A DNA stretch of 44,600 nt from Bacteroidales bacterium. GTDB taxonomy: Bacteria > Bacteroidota > Bacteroidia > Bacteroidales > ML635J-15. How positions within the stretch are numbered: the first letter of the stretch is position 1; the number at the start of each line of letters is the position of its first letter. A program made the position numbers and the translations under genes. Below, piece after piece: positions 1 to 8,078 of this stretch. The notes beneath the pieces are model-generated. The model worked only from the letters and a program-made list of their open reading frames with translations, had not been told where the DNA came from and did no database searches. The stretch covers positions 1 through 44,600 of the forward strand of contig JALOAQ010000005.1 of NCBI GenBank assembly GCA_023228725.1, given 5' to 3'.

Positions 1-2
1 GT

Positions 3-503
3 TCAAACGGAGTAAGATGTTCAGAAGAAGAACACCAACTTAATCGTAGAACAGAATTTAAAGTAACAGGATTTATTGAAGGCATGGGCGATGTAAACCT
101 AGAAAGCTTAGAAGGAGATAATATAAAAGTAGATAAAAAACCAGGAGAAGAGGACGAACCTAAAAGCAGAGGTGCAAAATCTACAGGACAACAAACTTCA
201 GGACCAAATAAAACTTCTTATAACACTTTTTCGTCCGAATCAACAGAATTAATTTTTAGATTGCAATTTTTAACTTCAGCAAATAAATTAGAAACTGCAG
301 ACCCACAATTTAAAGGTTTAGAAAACGTAAATATTTATTATGATAATGGTCTTTACAAATATACTTATGGTGAAGTAAAAACCTTAGCAGAAACCGAAAC
401 TTTAAAATTAGAGTTACAAGCAAAAGGGTTTCAAAAATCTTTTCCTGTACCATTCTACAATAACGAAAGAATAAGTATGGAAGAAGCTAAAAAATATTAT
501 TAG
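3..503 (+). CDS. OmpA-family protein C-terminus with SPOR-like tail (5' partial)
   Basis: The reading frame is open from the left edge, so the gene starts outside the window. The first codons give SNGVRCSEEEHQLNRRTEF, the typical end of a Bacteroidota OmpA peptidoglycan-binding domain. After an acidic, Ser/Thr/Gly-rich linker of about 50 residues, the last 85 or so residues (from LIFRLQFLTS through YYDNGLYKYTYGE to the Phe/Pro-rich end) match the SPOR-like module that follows amidase and OmpA domains in this phylum. Known families: both modules bind peptidoglycan, so the protein probably anchors the outer membrane to the cell wall. The upstream part, often WD40/PD40-like repeats in such proteins, cannot be seen. 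The internal ATG at 84 is not a credible start because the OmpA signature lies before it. A terminator follows directly. Confidence 0.8.
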   Translation, partial: SNGVRCSEEEHQLNRRTEFKVTGFIEGMGDVNLESLEGDNIKVDKKPGEEDEPKSRGAKSTGQQTSGPNKTSYNTFSSESTELIFRLQFLTSANKLETADPQFKGLENVNIYYDNGLYKYTYGEVKTLAETETLKLELQAKGFQKSFPVPFYNNERISMEEAKKYY

Positions 504-518
504 AAATTAAGAATAATT

Positions 519-553
519 AAAAAAAGAGGGCAAATTTTTGCTCTCTTTTTTTA
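519..553 (+). terminator. Rho-independent terminator after the OmpA/SPOR gene
   Basis: The A-rich arm aaaaagagggcaaa pairs with tttgctctcttttt around a short T-rich loop, with one G-T pair, and ends in a run of T. It lies 16 bases after the stop codon and before the purL promoter. Confidence 0.8.
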
Positions 554-589
554 TTGCTAATATCTTTTCAAAACTTAAGTTTCATAAAA

Positions 590-620
590 TTGAAATTTCA
601 TAAAAATTATATTAGTTTTG
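590..620 (+). promoter_or_regulatory. Bacteroidota-type promoter of purL
   Basis: TAGTTTTG at 613-620 matches the -7 consensus TAnnTTTG, and TTG at 590-592 lies 20 bases upstream as a -33 element. Transcription would start near 625, which puts the ATG at 642 about 17 bases into the message and rules out the in-frame TTG at 618 inside the -7 box as start. Confidence 0.65.
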
Positions 621-641
621 TTTTTTGAAAAATTAAAAGCT

Positions 642-2870
642 ATGGCAGAAATTATTGTTAACCCAGAACTCGCTAAAACACTTGGTGTTACCGAAGAAGA
701 ATTTAAAATGATTGAAAATTATTTGGGACGTACTCCTAACTTTACAGAACTAAGTATTTATTCTGTTATGTGGAGTGAACATGCCTCTTATAAAAATTCT
801 ATCAAATGGTTAAAAACTTTACCTCGCGAAGGTGCTTGCTTATTAACAGAGGCAGGAGAAGAAAATGCCGGTCTCGTTGATATTGGTAACAATTTAGCTT
901 GTGCTTTTAAAATAGAATCTCATAATCATCCCTCAGCTGTGGAGCCATACCAAGGCGCTGCAACTGGAGTTGGTGGTATCAATCGTGATATTTTTACTAT
1001 GGGAGCGCGTCCGGTTGCTCAATTAAATTCTTTAAGATTTGGAAATATTGATAATGATAGAACCAAATGGCTATTACGTGGTGTTGTAAAAGGAATTGCT
1101 GATTATGGAAATGCTTTCGGTGTGCCAGTATTAGGCGGTGAAGTGTATTTTGACGAATGTTATAATACAAATCCACTCGTAAATGCAATGTCGGTGGGAA
1201 TTATGGAAAAAGGTAAAATGATTTCTGCTATTGCTTACGGAGAAGGTAATCCTGTGTATATTGTAGGCTCTGCAACAGGAAAAGACGGAATACACGGAAC
1301 TACTTTTGCATCAACCGAGCTTACCGAAGATTCGGCTGACGATATTCCTGCAATTCAAGTAGGAGACCCATTTCAAGAAAAACTTTTGCTAGAAGCTAGC
1401 TTAGAACTTGCCAAAGCTGACGCAATTATTGGTATGCAAGATATGGGTGCAGCAGGAATTATTTGTTCAACAAGCGAAATGTCGGCAAAAGGAAAAAGCG
1501 GAATGAAAATAGACCTAAGCCTTGTTCCTCTTCGTCAAAAAAATATGGAAGCTTGGGAAATACTACTGAGCGAATCACAAGAACGTATGCTAGTTGTTAT
1601 TAAAAAAGGAAAAGAACATATTGTTGAACAAATTTTCGATAAATGGGACCTGCATTGTGCAAAAATTGGTGAAGTTATTAAGGAAGATAAACTTTATTTC
1701 TATTATCAAGGAAAATTAGTTGCAGAAGTGCCTGCAGACAGCCTTGTGTTAGGTGGTGGAGCTCCTGTTTATGACAGAGAATATAAAGAACCGGCTTATT
1801 ATGCAGAAAATAAAAAATTTGATCCTAACAATATTCCACAAAATGTAGATTTACGCGAAGTAGCAGATTTTTTAACAAAACACTCTAATATTGCTTCTAA
1901 AAAATGGATTTATGAGCAATATGATACAATGATTAGAACAGGAAACCTAACAACTAATAGACCAGCTGATGCTGGAGTTTTTAATATAAAAGGAACTAAT
2001 TCTGCAATTGCAATGACAACTGATTGTAATAGTCGTTATGTAAAAGCTGACCCAAAAATTGGAACTATGATTGCAGTTGCAGAAGCTGCTCGTAATGTTG
2101 CTTGTACAGGAGCTAAACCCCTTGCAATTACTAATTGTCTGAATTTTGGCTCACCTATGAATCCTGAGGCGTATTGGGAGTTTGTAAATGCAATAAACGG
2201 AATGGGTGAAGCTTGTAGAAGTTTTGACACACCTGTTACGGGAGGAAATGTTTCTTTTTATAATCAAACTATTATTGACGGTAAAGCTGAACCAATAAAC
2301 CCAACTCCAACTATAGGAATGTTAGGATTGTTAAAAGATAAAGCTTATCAAACTTCTTTGGCTTTTCAAAATAAAGGTGATATGATTTATATGCTTGGAA
2401 AAGCTAGTAATGATATAGCTTCTTCTGAATATTTGTATTCTTATCATAAAGTAAAAAACTCACCGGCTCCAGAATTTAATCTGAATTTTGAAGTAGAGCT
2501 AGTTAAAGTTTTACAAGAATTAGCTGAGAAAAATTTAGTGAATTCTATGCACGATGTCTCTGATGGCGGCTTGTATATAGCTCTGCTAGAATCTGCTATG
2601 CCTAATAATCTTGGATTTGATATCACTAGTCCAGCTGAATATAGAATAGATGCTTTCTTATTTGGTGAAGCACAAGGAAGAGTGGTGGTTTCTGTTCCTT
2701 CAGAAAAAGAAACTGACTTTGTCGATTTCTTACTCGAAAAGAAATTTCCGTTTAATAGCTTAGGACACGTAACTAAAGGCGAACTTAGAATAGATGATTC
2801 TTCATTTGGATTTGTTACAGACGAAAAAGAAAAATATGATAACGCAATAAGCAAAAAAATGGAGTCTTAG
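642..2870 (+). CDS. purL: Phosphoribosylformylglycinamidine synthase, small PurL subunit
   Basis: PurL catalyses the ATP-dependent amidation of FGAR to FGAM in purine synthesis. With the ATG at 642 the protein has 742 residues, the length of the small, Bacillus-type PurL, not the roughly 1,200-residue fused enzyme. MWSEHASY (residues 43-50) and IESHNHPSAVEPYQGAATGV (91-110) are PurL family signatures, and paired AIRS-type N- and C-terminal domains fill the length, including GGGAPVYDREYKEP at the start of the second half. There is no glutaminase domain, so a separate PurQ and a PurS are expected; neither is in this window. An upstream in-frame TTG at 618 overlaps the promoter and is rejected. 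The ABC-F gene follows after 6 bases, so the two are probably cotranscribed. Confidence 0.93.
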   Translation: MAEIIVNPELAKTLGVTEEEFKMIENYLGRTPNFTELSIYSVMWSEHASYKNSIKWLKTLPREGACLLTEAGEENAGLVDIGNNLACAFKIESHNHPSAVEPYQGAATGVGGINRDIFTMGARPVAQLNSLRFGNIDNDRTKWLLRGVVKGIADYGNAFGVPVLGGEVYFDECYNTNPLVNAMSVGIMEKGKMISAIAYGEGNPVYIVGSATGKDGIHGTTFASTELTEDSADDIPAIQVGDPFQEKLLLEASLELAKADAIIGMQDMGAAGIICSTSEMSAKGKSGMKIDLSLVPLRQKNMEAWEILLSESQERMLVVIKKGKEHIVEQIFDKWDLHCAKIGEVIKEDKLYFYYQGKLVAEVPADSLVLGGGAPVYDREYKEPAYYAENKKFDPNNIPQNVDLREVADFLTKHSNIASKKWIYEQYDTMIRTGNLTTNRPADAGVFNIKGTNSAIAMTTDCNSRYVKADPKIGTMIAVAEAARNVACTGAKPLAITNCLNFGSPMNPEAYWEFVNAINGMGEACRSFDTPVTGGNVSFYNQTIIDGKAEPINPTPTIGMLGLLKDKAYQTSLAFQNKGDMIYMLGKASNDIASSEYLYSYHKVKNSPAPEFNLNFEVELVKVLQELAEKNLVNSMHDVSDGGLYIALLESAMPNNLGFDITSPAEYRIDAFLFGEAQGRVVVSVPSEKETDFVDFLLEKKFPFNSLGHVTKGELRIDDSSFGFVTDEKEKYDNAISKKMES

Positions 2871-2876
2871 GAAAAA

Positions 2877-4832
2877 ATGATTTCTATAAATAATTTATCT
2901 GTCCGTTTCGGAAATTTTGAACTATTTTCCGATATAGGATTTATGATTAATAAAAAGGATAGAATTGGTTTGGTTGGAAAAAATGGTGCAGGAAAAACTA
3001 CTCTTTTAAAAGTAATTAATGGGGATATTTCACCAAGCCAAGGTTTAGTTTCTATTCCTACTGATATAAAAATTGGATATTTGCCTCAACAAATGATTCT
3101 GAAAAATGCAAATGTCTCTGTTTTTAATGAAACTAAAAATGCCTTTAAAGAAGTCTTAAATCTACAAAAAGAAATAGATAAAATAAATACACAAATTGCT
3201 GATTATCACAACTATAACGATGACGAATATTTAAAACTTATAGAAAAACTAGCTCATTTTTCAGAGCATCTTAATATTATAGGAGTGGATAATATTGATC
3301 AAAATATTGAAAAAGTTCTTAAAGGTTTAGGCTTTTTACAAACAGATTTACAAAGAAAAATTACAGAATTTAGTGGTGGCTGGAGAATGAGAGTAGAGCT
3401 TGCAAAAATTCTTTTACAAAATCCCGACATTATTTTATTAGACGAGCCTACAAATCATTTAGATATAGAAGCTATTCAATGGTTAGAAACTTTTTTGGAA
3501 ACATATAGAGGAGCTGTGCTAACAATTTCCCACGATAGAGCTTTTTTAGATAATATTACAAATAGAACTATTGAAATTAATCTTGGAAAAATTTATGATT
3601 ATAAAGTTTCGTATTCTCAGTTTAAAATTCTGCAACAAGAAAGAATAGAACAACAAATTGCAGCCTACGAAAATCAACAAAAACTAATTAACGATACAGA
3701 AAGATTTATAGAAAGATTTAGATATAAAGCCACTAAGGCAAACCAAGTGCAGTCAAGAATTAAACAATTAGAAAAATTAGATAGATTGGAAGTTGACGAG
3801 CTTGATAATGCGGCTATGAATATTAAATTTCCACCTGCTCCACGAACCGGGGATATTGTTGTAAAAGCAGATGAGCTTTACCAAACTTATGATGGAAAAA
3901 AAAATATTCTTGAAAACATAAATTTAATAGTAGAAAGAGGCGAAAAAATTGCTTTCGTAGGTAGAAATGGAGAGGGTAAAACAACTTTGGCAAAAGTGAT
4001 AATTGGCGAACTAGAACATTCTGGTCTGTTGAAGATTGGACATAATGTGAAAATTGGATATTTTGCACAAAACCAAGACGAACTTTTAGACCCTGAACTT
4101 ACTGTTTTTGAAACACTTGATAAAATAGCTATAGGTGATGTCAGAACAAAATTAAGAGATATTTTAGGTTCATTTTTATTTTCAGGCGAAGATATTGATA
4201 AAAAAGTAAAAGTGCTCTCTGGTGGTGAACATTCGCGTTTATCTTTGGCAAAATTACTTTTAGAACCTTATAACCTACTTGTTCTTGACGAACCTACAAA
4301 CCACTTGGATATGAGGTCTAAAGATATTTTAAAACAAGCACTGCTTAAATTTGATGCCAGCCTAATAATAGTTTCTCACGATAGATATTTCCTAGACGGC
4401 TTGGTAGATAAGGTTTATGAATTTAAAAACAATAAAATTAATCAGCATATTGGAGGAATTTATGACTTTTTAAGAAAAAAGAAATTAGAAAATTTAAAAG
4501 AACTAGAACAAAAACAAAACACACAAATAAGTAAAACAAAAGAAAAAGCCTCTGATAATAAAACTTTATATTTAGAAAGAAAAGAACTTGAAAAACAACG
4601 CAGAAGCATACAAAATAAAATACAAAAAGCAGAAAAAGAAATTGAAAAACTAGAAAAAGAAATTGAAACATTAAACAAAATTTTATCAAATCCCGAAGAA
4701 ATGCATACAGAAAAACTAAATACTGCTTTTAATATGTTTGAAAAATTAAATTCCCAATTAGAAAAGCAAATGAAAACTTGGGAAGAAGCAGAAAATCAAC
4801 TTCAAGAATTTGAAAAAAATAATATTTCTTAA
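2877..4832 (+). CDS. ABC-F family ATPase (Uup/YheS-like ribosome-associated factor)
   Basis: A soluble protein of 651 residues with two ABC cassettes and no membrane segments. Walker A motifs are GKNGAGKTT (34-42) and GRNGEGKTT (362-370), signatures are FSGGW (165-169) and LSGGEHSR (about 440), and each cassette has a LDEPTNHLD Walker B. The linker at about 225-305 is rich in charged residues, as in the P-site tRNA interaction motif of ABC-F proteins. The last 120 residues form a Lys/Glu-rich coiled coil like those of Uup and YheS/YdiF types. Known family role: translation factors acting on stalled ribosomes, sometimes antibiotic protection. The housekeeping context behind purL argues for a general role rather than resistance. 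The exact subfamily cannot be settled by eye. Confidence 0.88.
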   Translation: MISINNLSVRFGNFELFSDIGFMINKKDRIGLVGKNGAGKTTLLKVINGDISPSQGLVSIPTDIKIGYLPQQMILKNANVSVFNETKNAFKEVLNLQKEIDKINTQIADYHNYNDDEYLKLIEKLAHFSEHLNIIGVDNIDQNIEKVLKGLGFLQTDLQRKITEFSGGWRMRVELAKILLQNPDIILLDEPTNHLDIEAIQWLETFLETYRGAVLTISHDRAFLDNITNRTIEINLGKIYDYKVSYSQFKILQQERIEQQIAAYENQQKLINDTERFIERFRYKATKANQVQSRIKQLEKLDRLEVDELDNAAMNIKFPPAPRTGDIVVKADELYQTYDGKKNILENINLIVERGEKIAFVGRNGEGKTTLAKVIIGELEHSGLLKIGHNVKIGYFAQNQDELLDPELTVFETLDKIAIGDVRTKLRDILGSFLFSGEDIDKKVKVLSGGEHSRLSLAKLLLEPYNLLVLDEPTNHLDMRSKDILKQALLKFDASLIIVSHDRYFLDGLVDKVYEFKNNKINQHIGGIYDFLRKKKLENLKELEQKQNTQISKTKEKASDNKTLYLERKELEKQRRSIQNKIQKAEKEIEKLEKEIETLNKILSNPEEMHTEKLNTAFNMFEKLNSQLEKQMKTWEEAENQLQEFEKNNIS

Positions 4833-4882
4833 AATAATTGTGAACATATTCGATAAATATTTATTTATTAAGGAGTATTGAT

Positions 4883-4890
4883 TATATTTG
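4883..4890 (+). promoter_or_regulatory. -7 box of the bfn-thyA-folA unit
   Basis: TATATTTG is a perfect TAnnTTTG match 18 bases before the ATG at 4909. No convincing -33 TTG is seen at the usual distance. Confidence 0.55.
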
Positions 4891-4908
4891 TAGGGAAAAA
4901 ATGTGAAA

Positions 4909-5502
4909 ATGGAAAAAATCAAGTTAGAAGTTTTAGGATTATCATACAGTCAAACCCAAGCAGGTGCATATGCACTAATTTTAGCTGTAGAAGGAAGCCA
5001 AGATAGAATCCCAATTATTATTGGAGGTTTTGAAGCACAAAGTATTGCTATAGAATTAGAAAAATTAAATCCACCAAGACCACTAACTCATGATTTATTT
5101 GTTGATTTTGCCAAAAATTTTGATATAAATTTAAAAGAAGTTCTGATTTATAAATTTGAAGAAGGAATATTTTATTCGAAAATTTATTTTGAAAAAGATG
5201 GAAATATTAAAGAAATAGACTCTAGAACTTCTGACGCAGTAGCAATTGCCCTTAGATTTAAAAGCCCTATTTACACAACTATAGATATTGTTCAAAAAAC
5301 AGGTATTACTTTAAATTTTTCTGAGGAAAAAGAAGAGATTTCAAAATTTGAAGAAGAAACATTAATTGAAAAACCAAGTGAATATGAATCTATGACCACA
5401 GCTAAGTTAAAAACTCTAATGAACAAGGCAATAGCTAATGAAGATTATGAAAAAGCATCTCTAATTAGAGATGTACTTAAAAAAAGAAATGTAGATTTTT
5501 AA
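4909..5502 (+). CDS. Bifunctional nuclease (BFN/DUF151) domain protein with UVR motif
   Basis: 197 residues from the ATG at 4909; a GTG at 4903 would add only two residues. The first 140 or so residues match the BFN (DUF151) family, with the typical GLSYSQTQAGAYALIL start, IPIIIGGFEAQSIAIELE and RTSDAVAIALRFKSPIY. The C-terminus, LKTLMNKAIANEDYEKASLI followed by RDVLKKR, is a UvrB/UvrC (UVR) motif of the kind that mediates protein contacts. Some BFN proteins have been reported to have RNase and DNase activity; the role in this organism is unknown. It is first in a tight unit with thyA (11-base gap) and folA, which may only reflect shared expression. Confidence 0.85.
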   Translation: MEKIKLEVLGLSYSQTQAGAYALILAVEGSQDRIPIIIGGFEAQSIAIELEKLNPPRPLTHDLFVDFAKNFDINLKEVLIYKFEEGIFYSKIYFEKDGNIKEIDSRTSDAVAIALRFKSPIYTTIDIVQKTGITLNFSEEKEEISKFEEETLIEKPSEYESMTTAKLKTLMNKAIANEDYEKASLIRDVLKKRNVDF

Positions 5503-5513
5503 AAAAATAATTT

Positions 5514-6308
5514 ATGAAACAATATCTTCAATTATTAAAACATGTAAAAGAAAACGGAATTGTAAAAACTGACCGTACAGGTACAGGAACAAAAAGTGTT
5601 TTTGGCTATCAGATGCGTTTCGATTTATCACAAGGCTTCCCTTGTATTACAACAAAAAAACTACACTTAAAATCAATTATTCATGAATTATTATGGTTTT
5701 TAAGTGGTGATACAAATATAAAATACTTAAATGATAATGGGGTTAAAATTTGGAATGAATGGGCTGATGAAAATGGAGATTTAGGCCATATTTATGGTTA
5801 TCAATGGAGGTCATGGCCAACAGCTAATGGAGAAAGTATTGACCAAATTACAAAACTAATTAATGATTTAAAAAATAATCCTGATTCACGCCGACATATT
5901 GTTAGTGCTTGGAATGTAGCAGATGTTGATAATATGGCTTTACCTCCATGCCATACTTTTTTTCAGTTTTATGTTGCCGACAATAAACTATCTTGCCAAC
6001 TATATCAACGTAGCGCCGACTTATTTTTGGGTGTGCCTTTTAATATTGCTTCTTATGCTTTATTAACTTTAATGATAGCTCAGGTTTGCGGATATCAAGC
6101 CAGCGAATTTATACATACTTTTGGAGATGCACATATTTATCTAAATCATTTCGAACAAGTTGATTTACAGCTAAGTAGAGAACCAAAAGAATTACCACAA
6201 ATGAAAATAAATCTAAAAGTTAAAAATATATTTGATTTTAAATTCCAAGATTTTGAATTAATAAACTATAATCCTCACCCTCACATAAAAGGACAAGTTT
6301 CAGTTTAA
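5514..6308 (+). CDS. thyA: Thymidylate synthase
   Basis: Converts dUMP to dTMP with methylene-tetrahydrofolate, releasing dihydrofolate. The length of 264 residues equals that of the E. coli enzyme. The catalytic Cys146 sits in ALPPCHTFF, preceded by the phosphate-binding SRRH (125-128) and followed by QLYQRSADLFLGVPFNIASY with the Arg, Asp and Asn residues of the dUMP site. The N-terminal DRTGTGT loop is also present. folA follows after 10 bases, the classic pairing, because DHFR recycles the dihydrofolate made here. Confidence 0.97.
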   Translation: MKQYLQLLKHVKENGIVKTDRTGTGTKSVFGYQMRFDLSQGFPCITTKKLHLKSIIHELLWFLSGDTNIKYLNDNGVKIWNEWADENGDLGHIYGYQWRSWPTANGESIDQITKLINDLKNNPDSRRHIVSAWNVADVDNMALPPCHTFFQFYVADNKLSCQLYQRSADLFLGVPFNIASYALLTLMIAQVCGYQASEFIHTFGDAHIYLNHFEQVDLQLSREPKELPQMKINLKVKNIFDFKFQDFELINYNPHPHIKGQVSV

Positions 6309-6318
6309 ATATTTTTTT

Positions 6319-6819
6319 ATGAGTTTTTCAATTATTGTGGCTTTCGCCGAAAATTATGCTATTGGTAAAGGAAATGATTTATTATGTCATTTACCTGGCG
6401 ATTTAAAAAGATTTAAGAAAATTACAAGTGGAAATACTGTAATTATGGGACGCAAAACATTTTTGTCTTTACCTAATGGAGCCCTGCCAAATCGTAGAAA
6501 TATTGTAATAACGCGTTCAAAAAACTTAAACTTTAAAAATATTGAAATTGTTAATTCTACTCAAGAAGCTATTAACATTTGCGATAAAAATAAAGAAAAT
6601 TTTATAATAGGTGGTGGCGAAATTTATAAACAATTTTTGCCTTTTGTTGACAAAATTTATCTTACAAAAATTCATACAGAATTTGAAGCAGACACATTTT
6701 TCCCTGAATTAAATTATCGAGAATGGGATGTTGAACTAGAAGCAGAAAACACAGAAAATAATCCAAAATTTTCTTATTTAATTCTAACTAAAAAAAATAA
6801 TTTAAAAAACTTGTTGTAA
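6319..6819 (+). CDS. folA: Dihydrofolate reductase
   Basis: Reduces dihydrofolate to tetrahydrofolate with NADPH. 166 residues, normal for the bacterial enzyme. The substrate-binding acid is Asp28 in HLPGDLKRFKK, the NADPH motif GRKTF lies at 44-48, and FIIGGGEIYKQFLP near residue 100 is the conserved glycine-rich segment. The residue normally Trp just before the catalytic loop (E. coli Trp22) is Cys23 here, LLCHLP instead of a Trp-containing form. It sits directly behind thyA and is cotranscribed. The 124 bases after it hold the tgt promoter and no other feature that I can see. Confidence 0.94.
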   Translation: MSFSIIVAFAENYAIGKGNDLLCHLPGDLKRFKKITSGNTVIMGRKTFLSLPNGALPNRRNIVITRSKNLNFKNIEIVNSTQEAINICDKNKENFIIGGGEIYKQFLPFVDKIYLTKIHTEFEADTFFPELNYREWDVELEAENTENNPKFSYLILTKKNNLKNLL

Positions 6820-6926
6820 ATCAAAATTTTAAAATTTTATTAAAATCACTCACTCCTTTATGTCTTCTGATTTTTAAGGTAATTCCCTAAGATTAATTTA
6901 AATAAATGTCATTCATAAAAATTCTA

Positions 6927-6934
6927 TATCTTTG
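6927..6934 (+). promoter_or_regulatory. -7 box of tgt
   Basis: TATCTTTG matches TAnnTTTG exactly and ends 9 bases before the tgt ATG, implying a very short leader. No clear -33 element. Confidence 0.55.
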
Positions 6935-6943
6935 TAGCGATTT

Positions 6944-8074
6944 ATGAAATTTGAAATAAGTCATAAAGACAAAAACTCTAATGCCCGTAAAGGCTTGATT
7001 AGTACTGCACATGGAGATATAGAAACTCCAATATTTATGCCTGTAGGTACGCTAGGAACTGTTAAAGCAGTGCATATTCCTGAACTTAAAAATGAAATTA
7101 AAGCTCAAATTATTCTAGGAAATACTTATCATTTATATTTACGCCCTGGAATTGATATAATTCACCAAGCCGGAGGTTTGCATAAATTTAATTCTTGGGA
7201 TAAACCTATTTTAACCGACTCGGGTGGCTTTCAAGTTTTTTCTCTATCCAAAAATCGCAAACTTACAGAAGAAGGTGCGGTGTTTAGAAGTCATATAGAC
7301 GGCTCTAAGCATATTTTTACTCCTGAAAATGTAGTTGAAATTCAAAGAAAAATAGGAGCAGATATTATTATGGCTTTCGACGAATGTGCCCCCTACCCTT
7401 GTGATTATTCTTATGCAAAAAAATCCATGGATTTAACTCACAGATGGCTAAATAGAGGCTGGAAACATTTTAATAATACTCAAGCTATTTACGATTATAA
7501 TCAAACATTTTTTCCAATAGTTCAAGGCTCCACTTATGAAGATTTACGTAAAGATTCTGCTAAATTTATTGCCGATATAGGTGCCTACGGAAACGCAATT
7601 GGTGGGTTGTCAGTTGGCGAGCCTACACAAAAAATGTATGATATGATTGAACTTGTTAATGAAATTTTACCTTTAGATAAACCTAGATATTTGATGGGAG
7701 TTGGAACTCCACAAAATTTATTAGAAGGAATTGAAAGAGGAATAGATATGTTTGATTGTGTGATGCCAACAAGAAATGCAAGAAACGGAATGCTCTTTAC
7801 TTTGAATGGAACAATGAATATGAAAAATGAAAAATGGAAAAACGATTTCTCGATTTTGGATGAAAATGGTACAACTTTCGTTGATAAAATATATTCAAAA
7901 GCCTATTTAAGACATTTAATAGTCTCAGGCGAAATCTTGGGGGCTCAAATTGCAAGTGTACATAATCTGGGATTTTATGTGGAATTGATGAAATTAGCTA
8001 GAGAAAAAATAATTGAAGGAAATTTTGCTACTTGGAAAAACGAAATGATTGAAAGATTAAATAATAGATTGTAA
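6944..8074 (+). CDS. tgt: Queuine/preQ1 tRNA-guanine transglycosylase
   Basis: Exchanges guanine 34 of GUN-anticodon tRNAs for preQ1, a step of queuosine synthesis. 376 residues, full family length. TDSGGFQVFSLS (91-102) carries the conserved general-base Asp92, AIGGLSVGEP is the substrate-pocket segment, and MFDCVMPTRNARNG (269-282) contains the nucleophile region with Asp271. The region that normally holds the Cys-x-Cys-x2-Cys zinc ligands reads NGTTFVDKIYSKAYLRHL here, so all three cysteines are absent while the later His (SVHNLGF) is kept. From memory this is common in Bacteroidota Tgt, so it is probably a clade feature rather than a defect. The lptF/G gene starts four bases after the stop. 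Confidence 0.93.
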   Translation: MKFEISHKDKNSNARKGLISTAHGDIETPIFMPVGTLGTVKAVHIPELKNEIKAQIILGNTYHLYLRPGIDIIHQAGGLHKFNSWDKPILTDSGGFQVFSLSKNRKLTEEGAVFRSHIDGSKHIFTPENVVEIQRKIGADIIMAFDECAPYPCDYSYAKKSMDLTHRWLNRGWKHFNNTQAIYDYNQTFFPIVQGSTYEDLRKDSAKFIADIGAYGNAIGGLSVGEPTQKMYDMIELVNEILPLDKPRYLMGVGTPQNLLEGIERGIDMFDCVMPTRNARNGMLFTLNGTMNMKNEKWKNDFSILDENGTTFVDKIYSKAYLRHLIVSGEILGAQIASVHNLGFYVELMKLAREKIIEGNFATWKNEMIERLNNRL

Positions 8075-8078
8075 GAAT

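Noticed and set aside
618..641. Upstream TTG start of purL
   Set aside because: It lies in the -7 box and adds eight residues not seen at the start of PurL proteins.
4438..4689. Two hydrophobic minus-strand reading frames (Phe/Leu-rich)
   Set aside because: They are the antisense shadow of the Lys/Glu-rich coiled coil of the ABC-F gene; AAA and GAA codons read as Phe and Leu on the other strand.
2877..4832. ABC-F protein as an antibiotic-resistance determinant
   Set aside because: The coiled-coil C-terminus and housekeeping setting fit a general translation factor; nothing in the sequence points to a resistance subtype.
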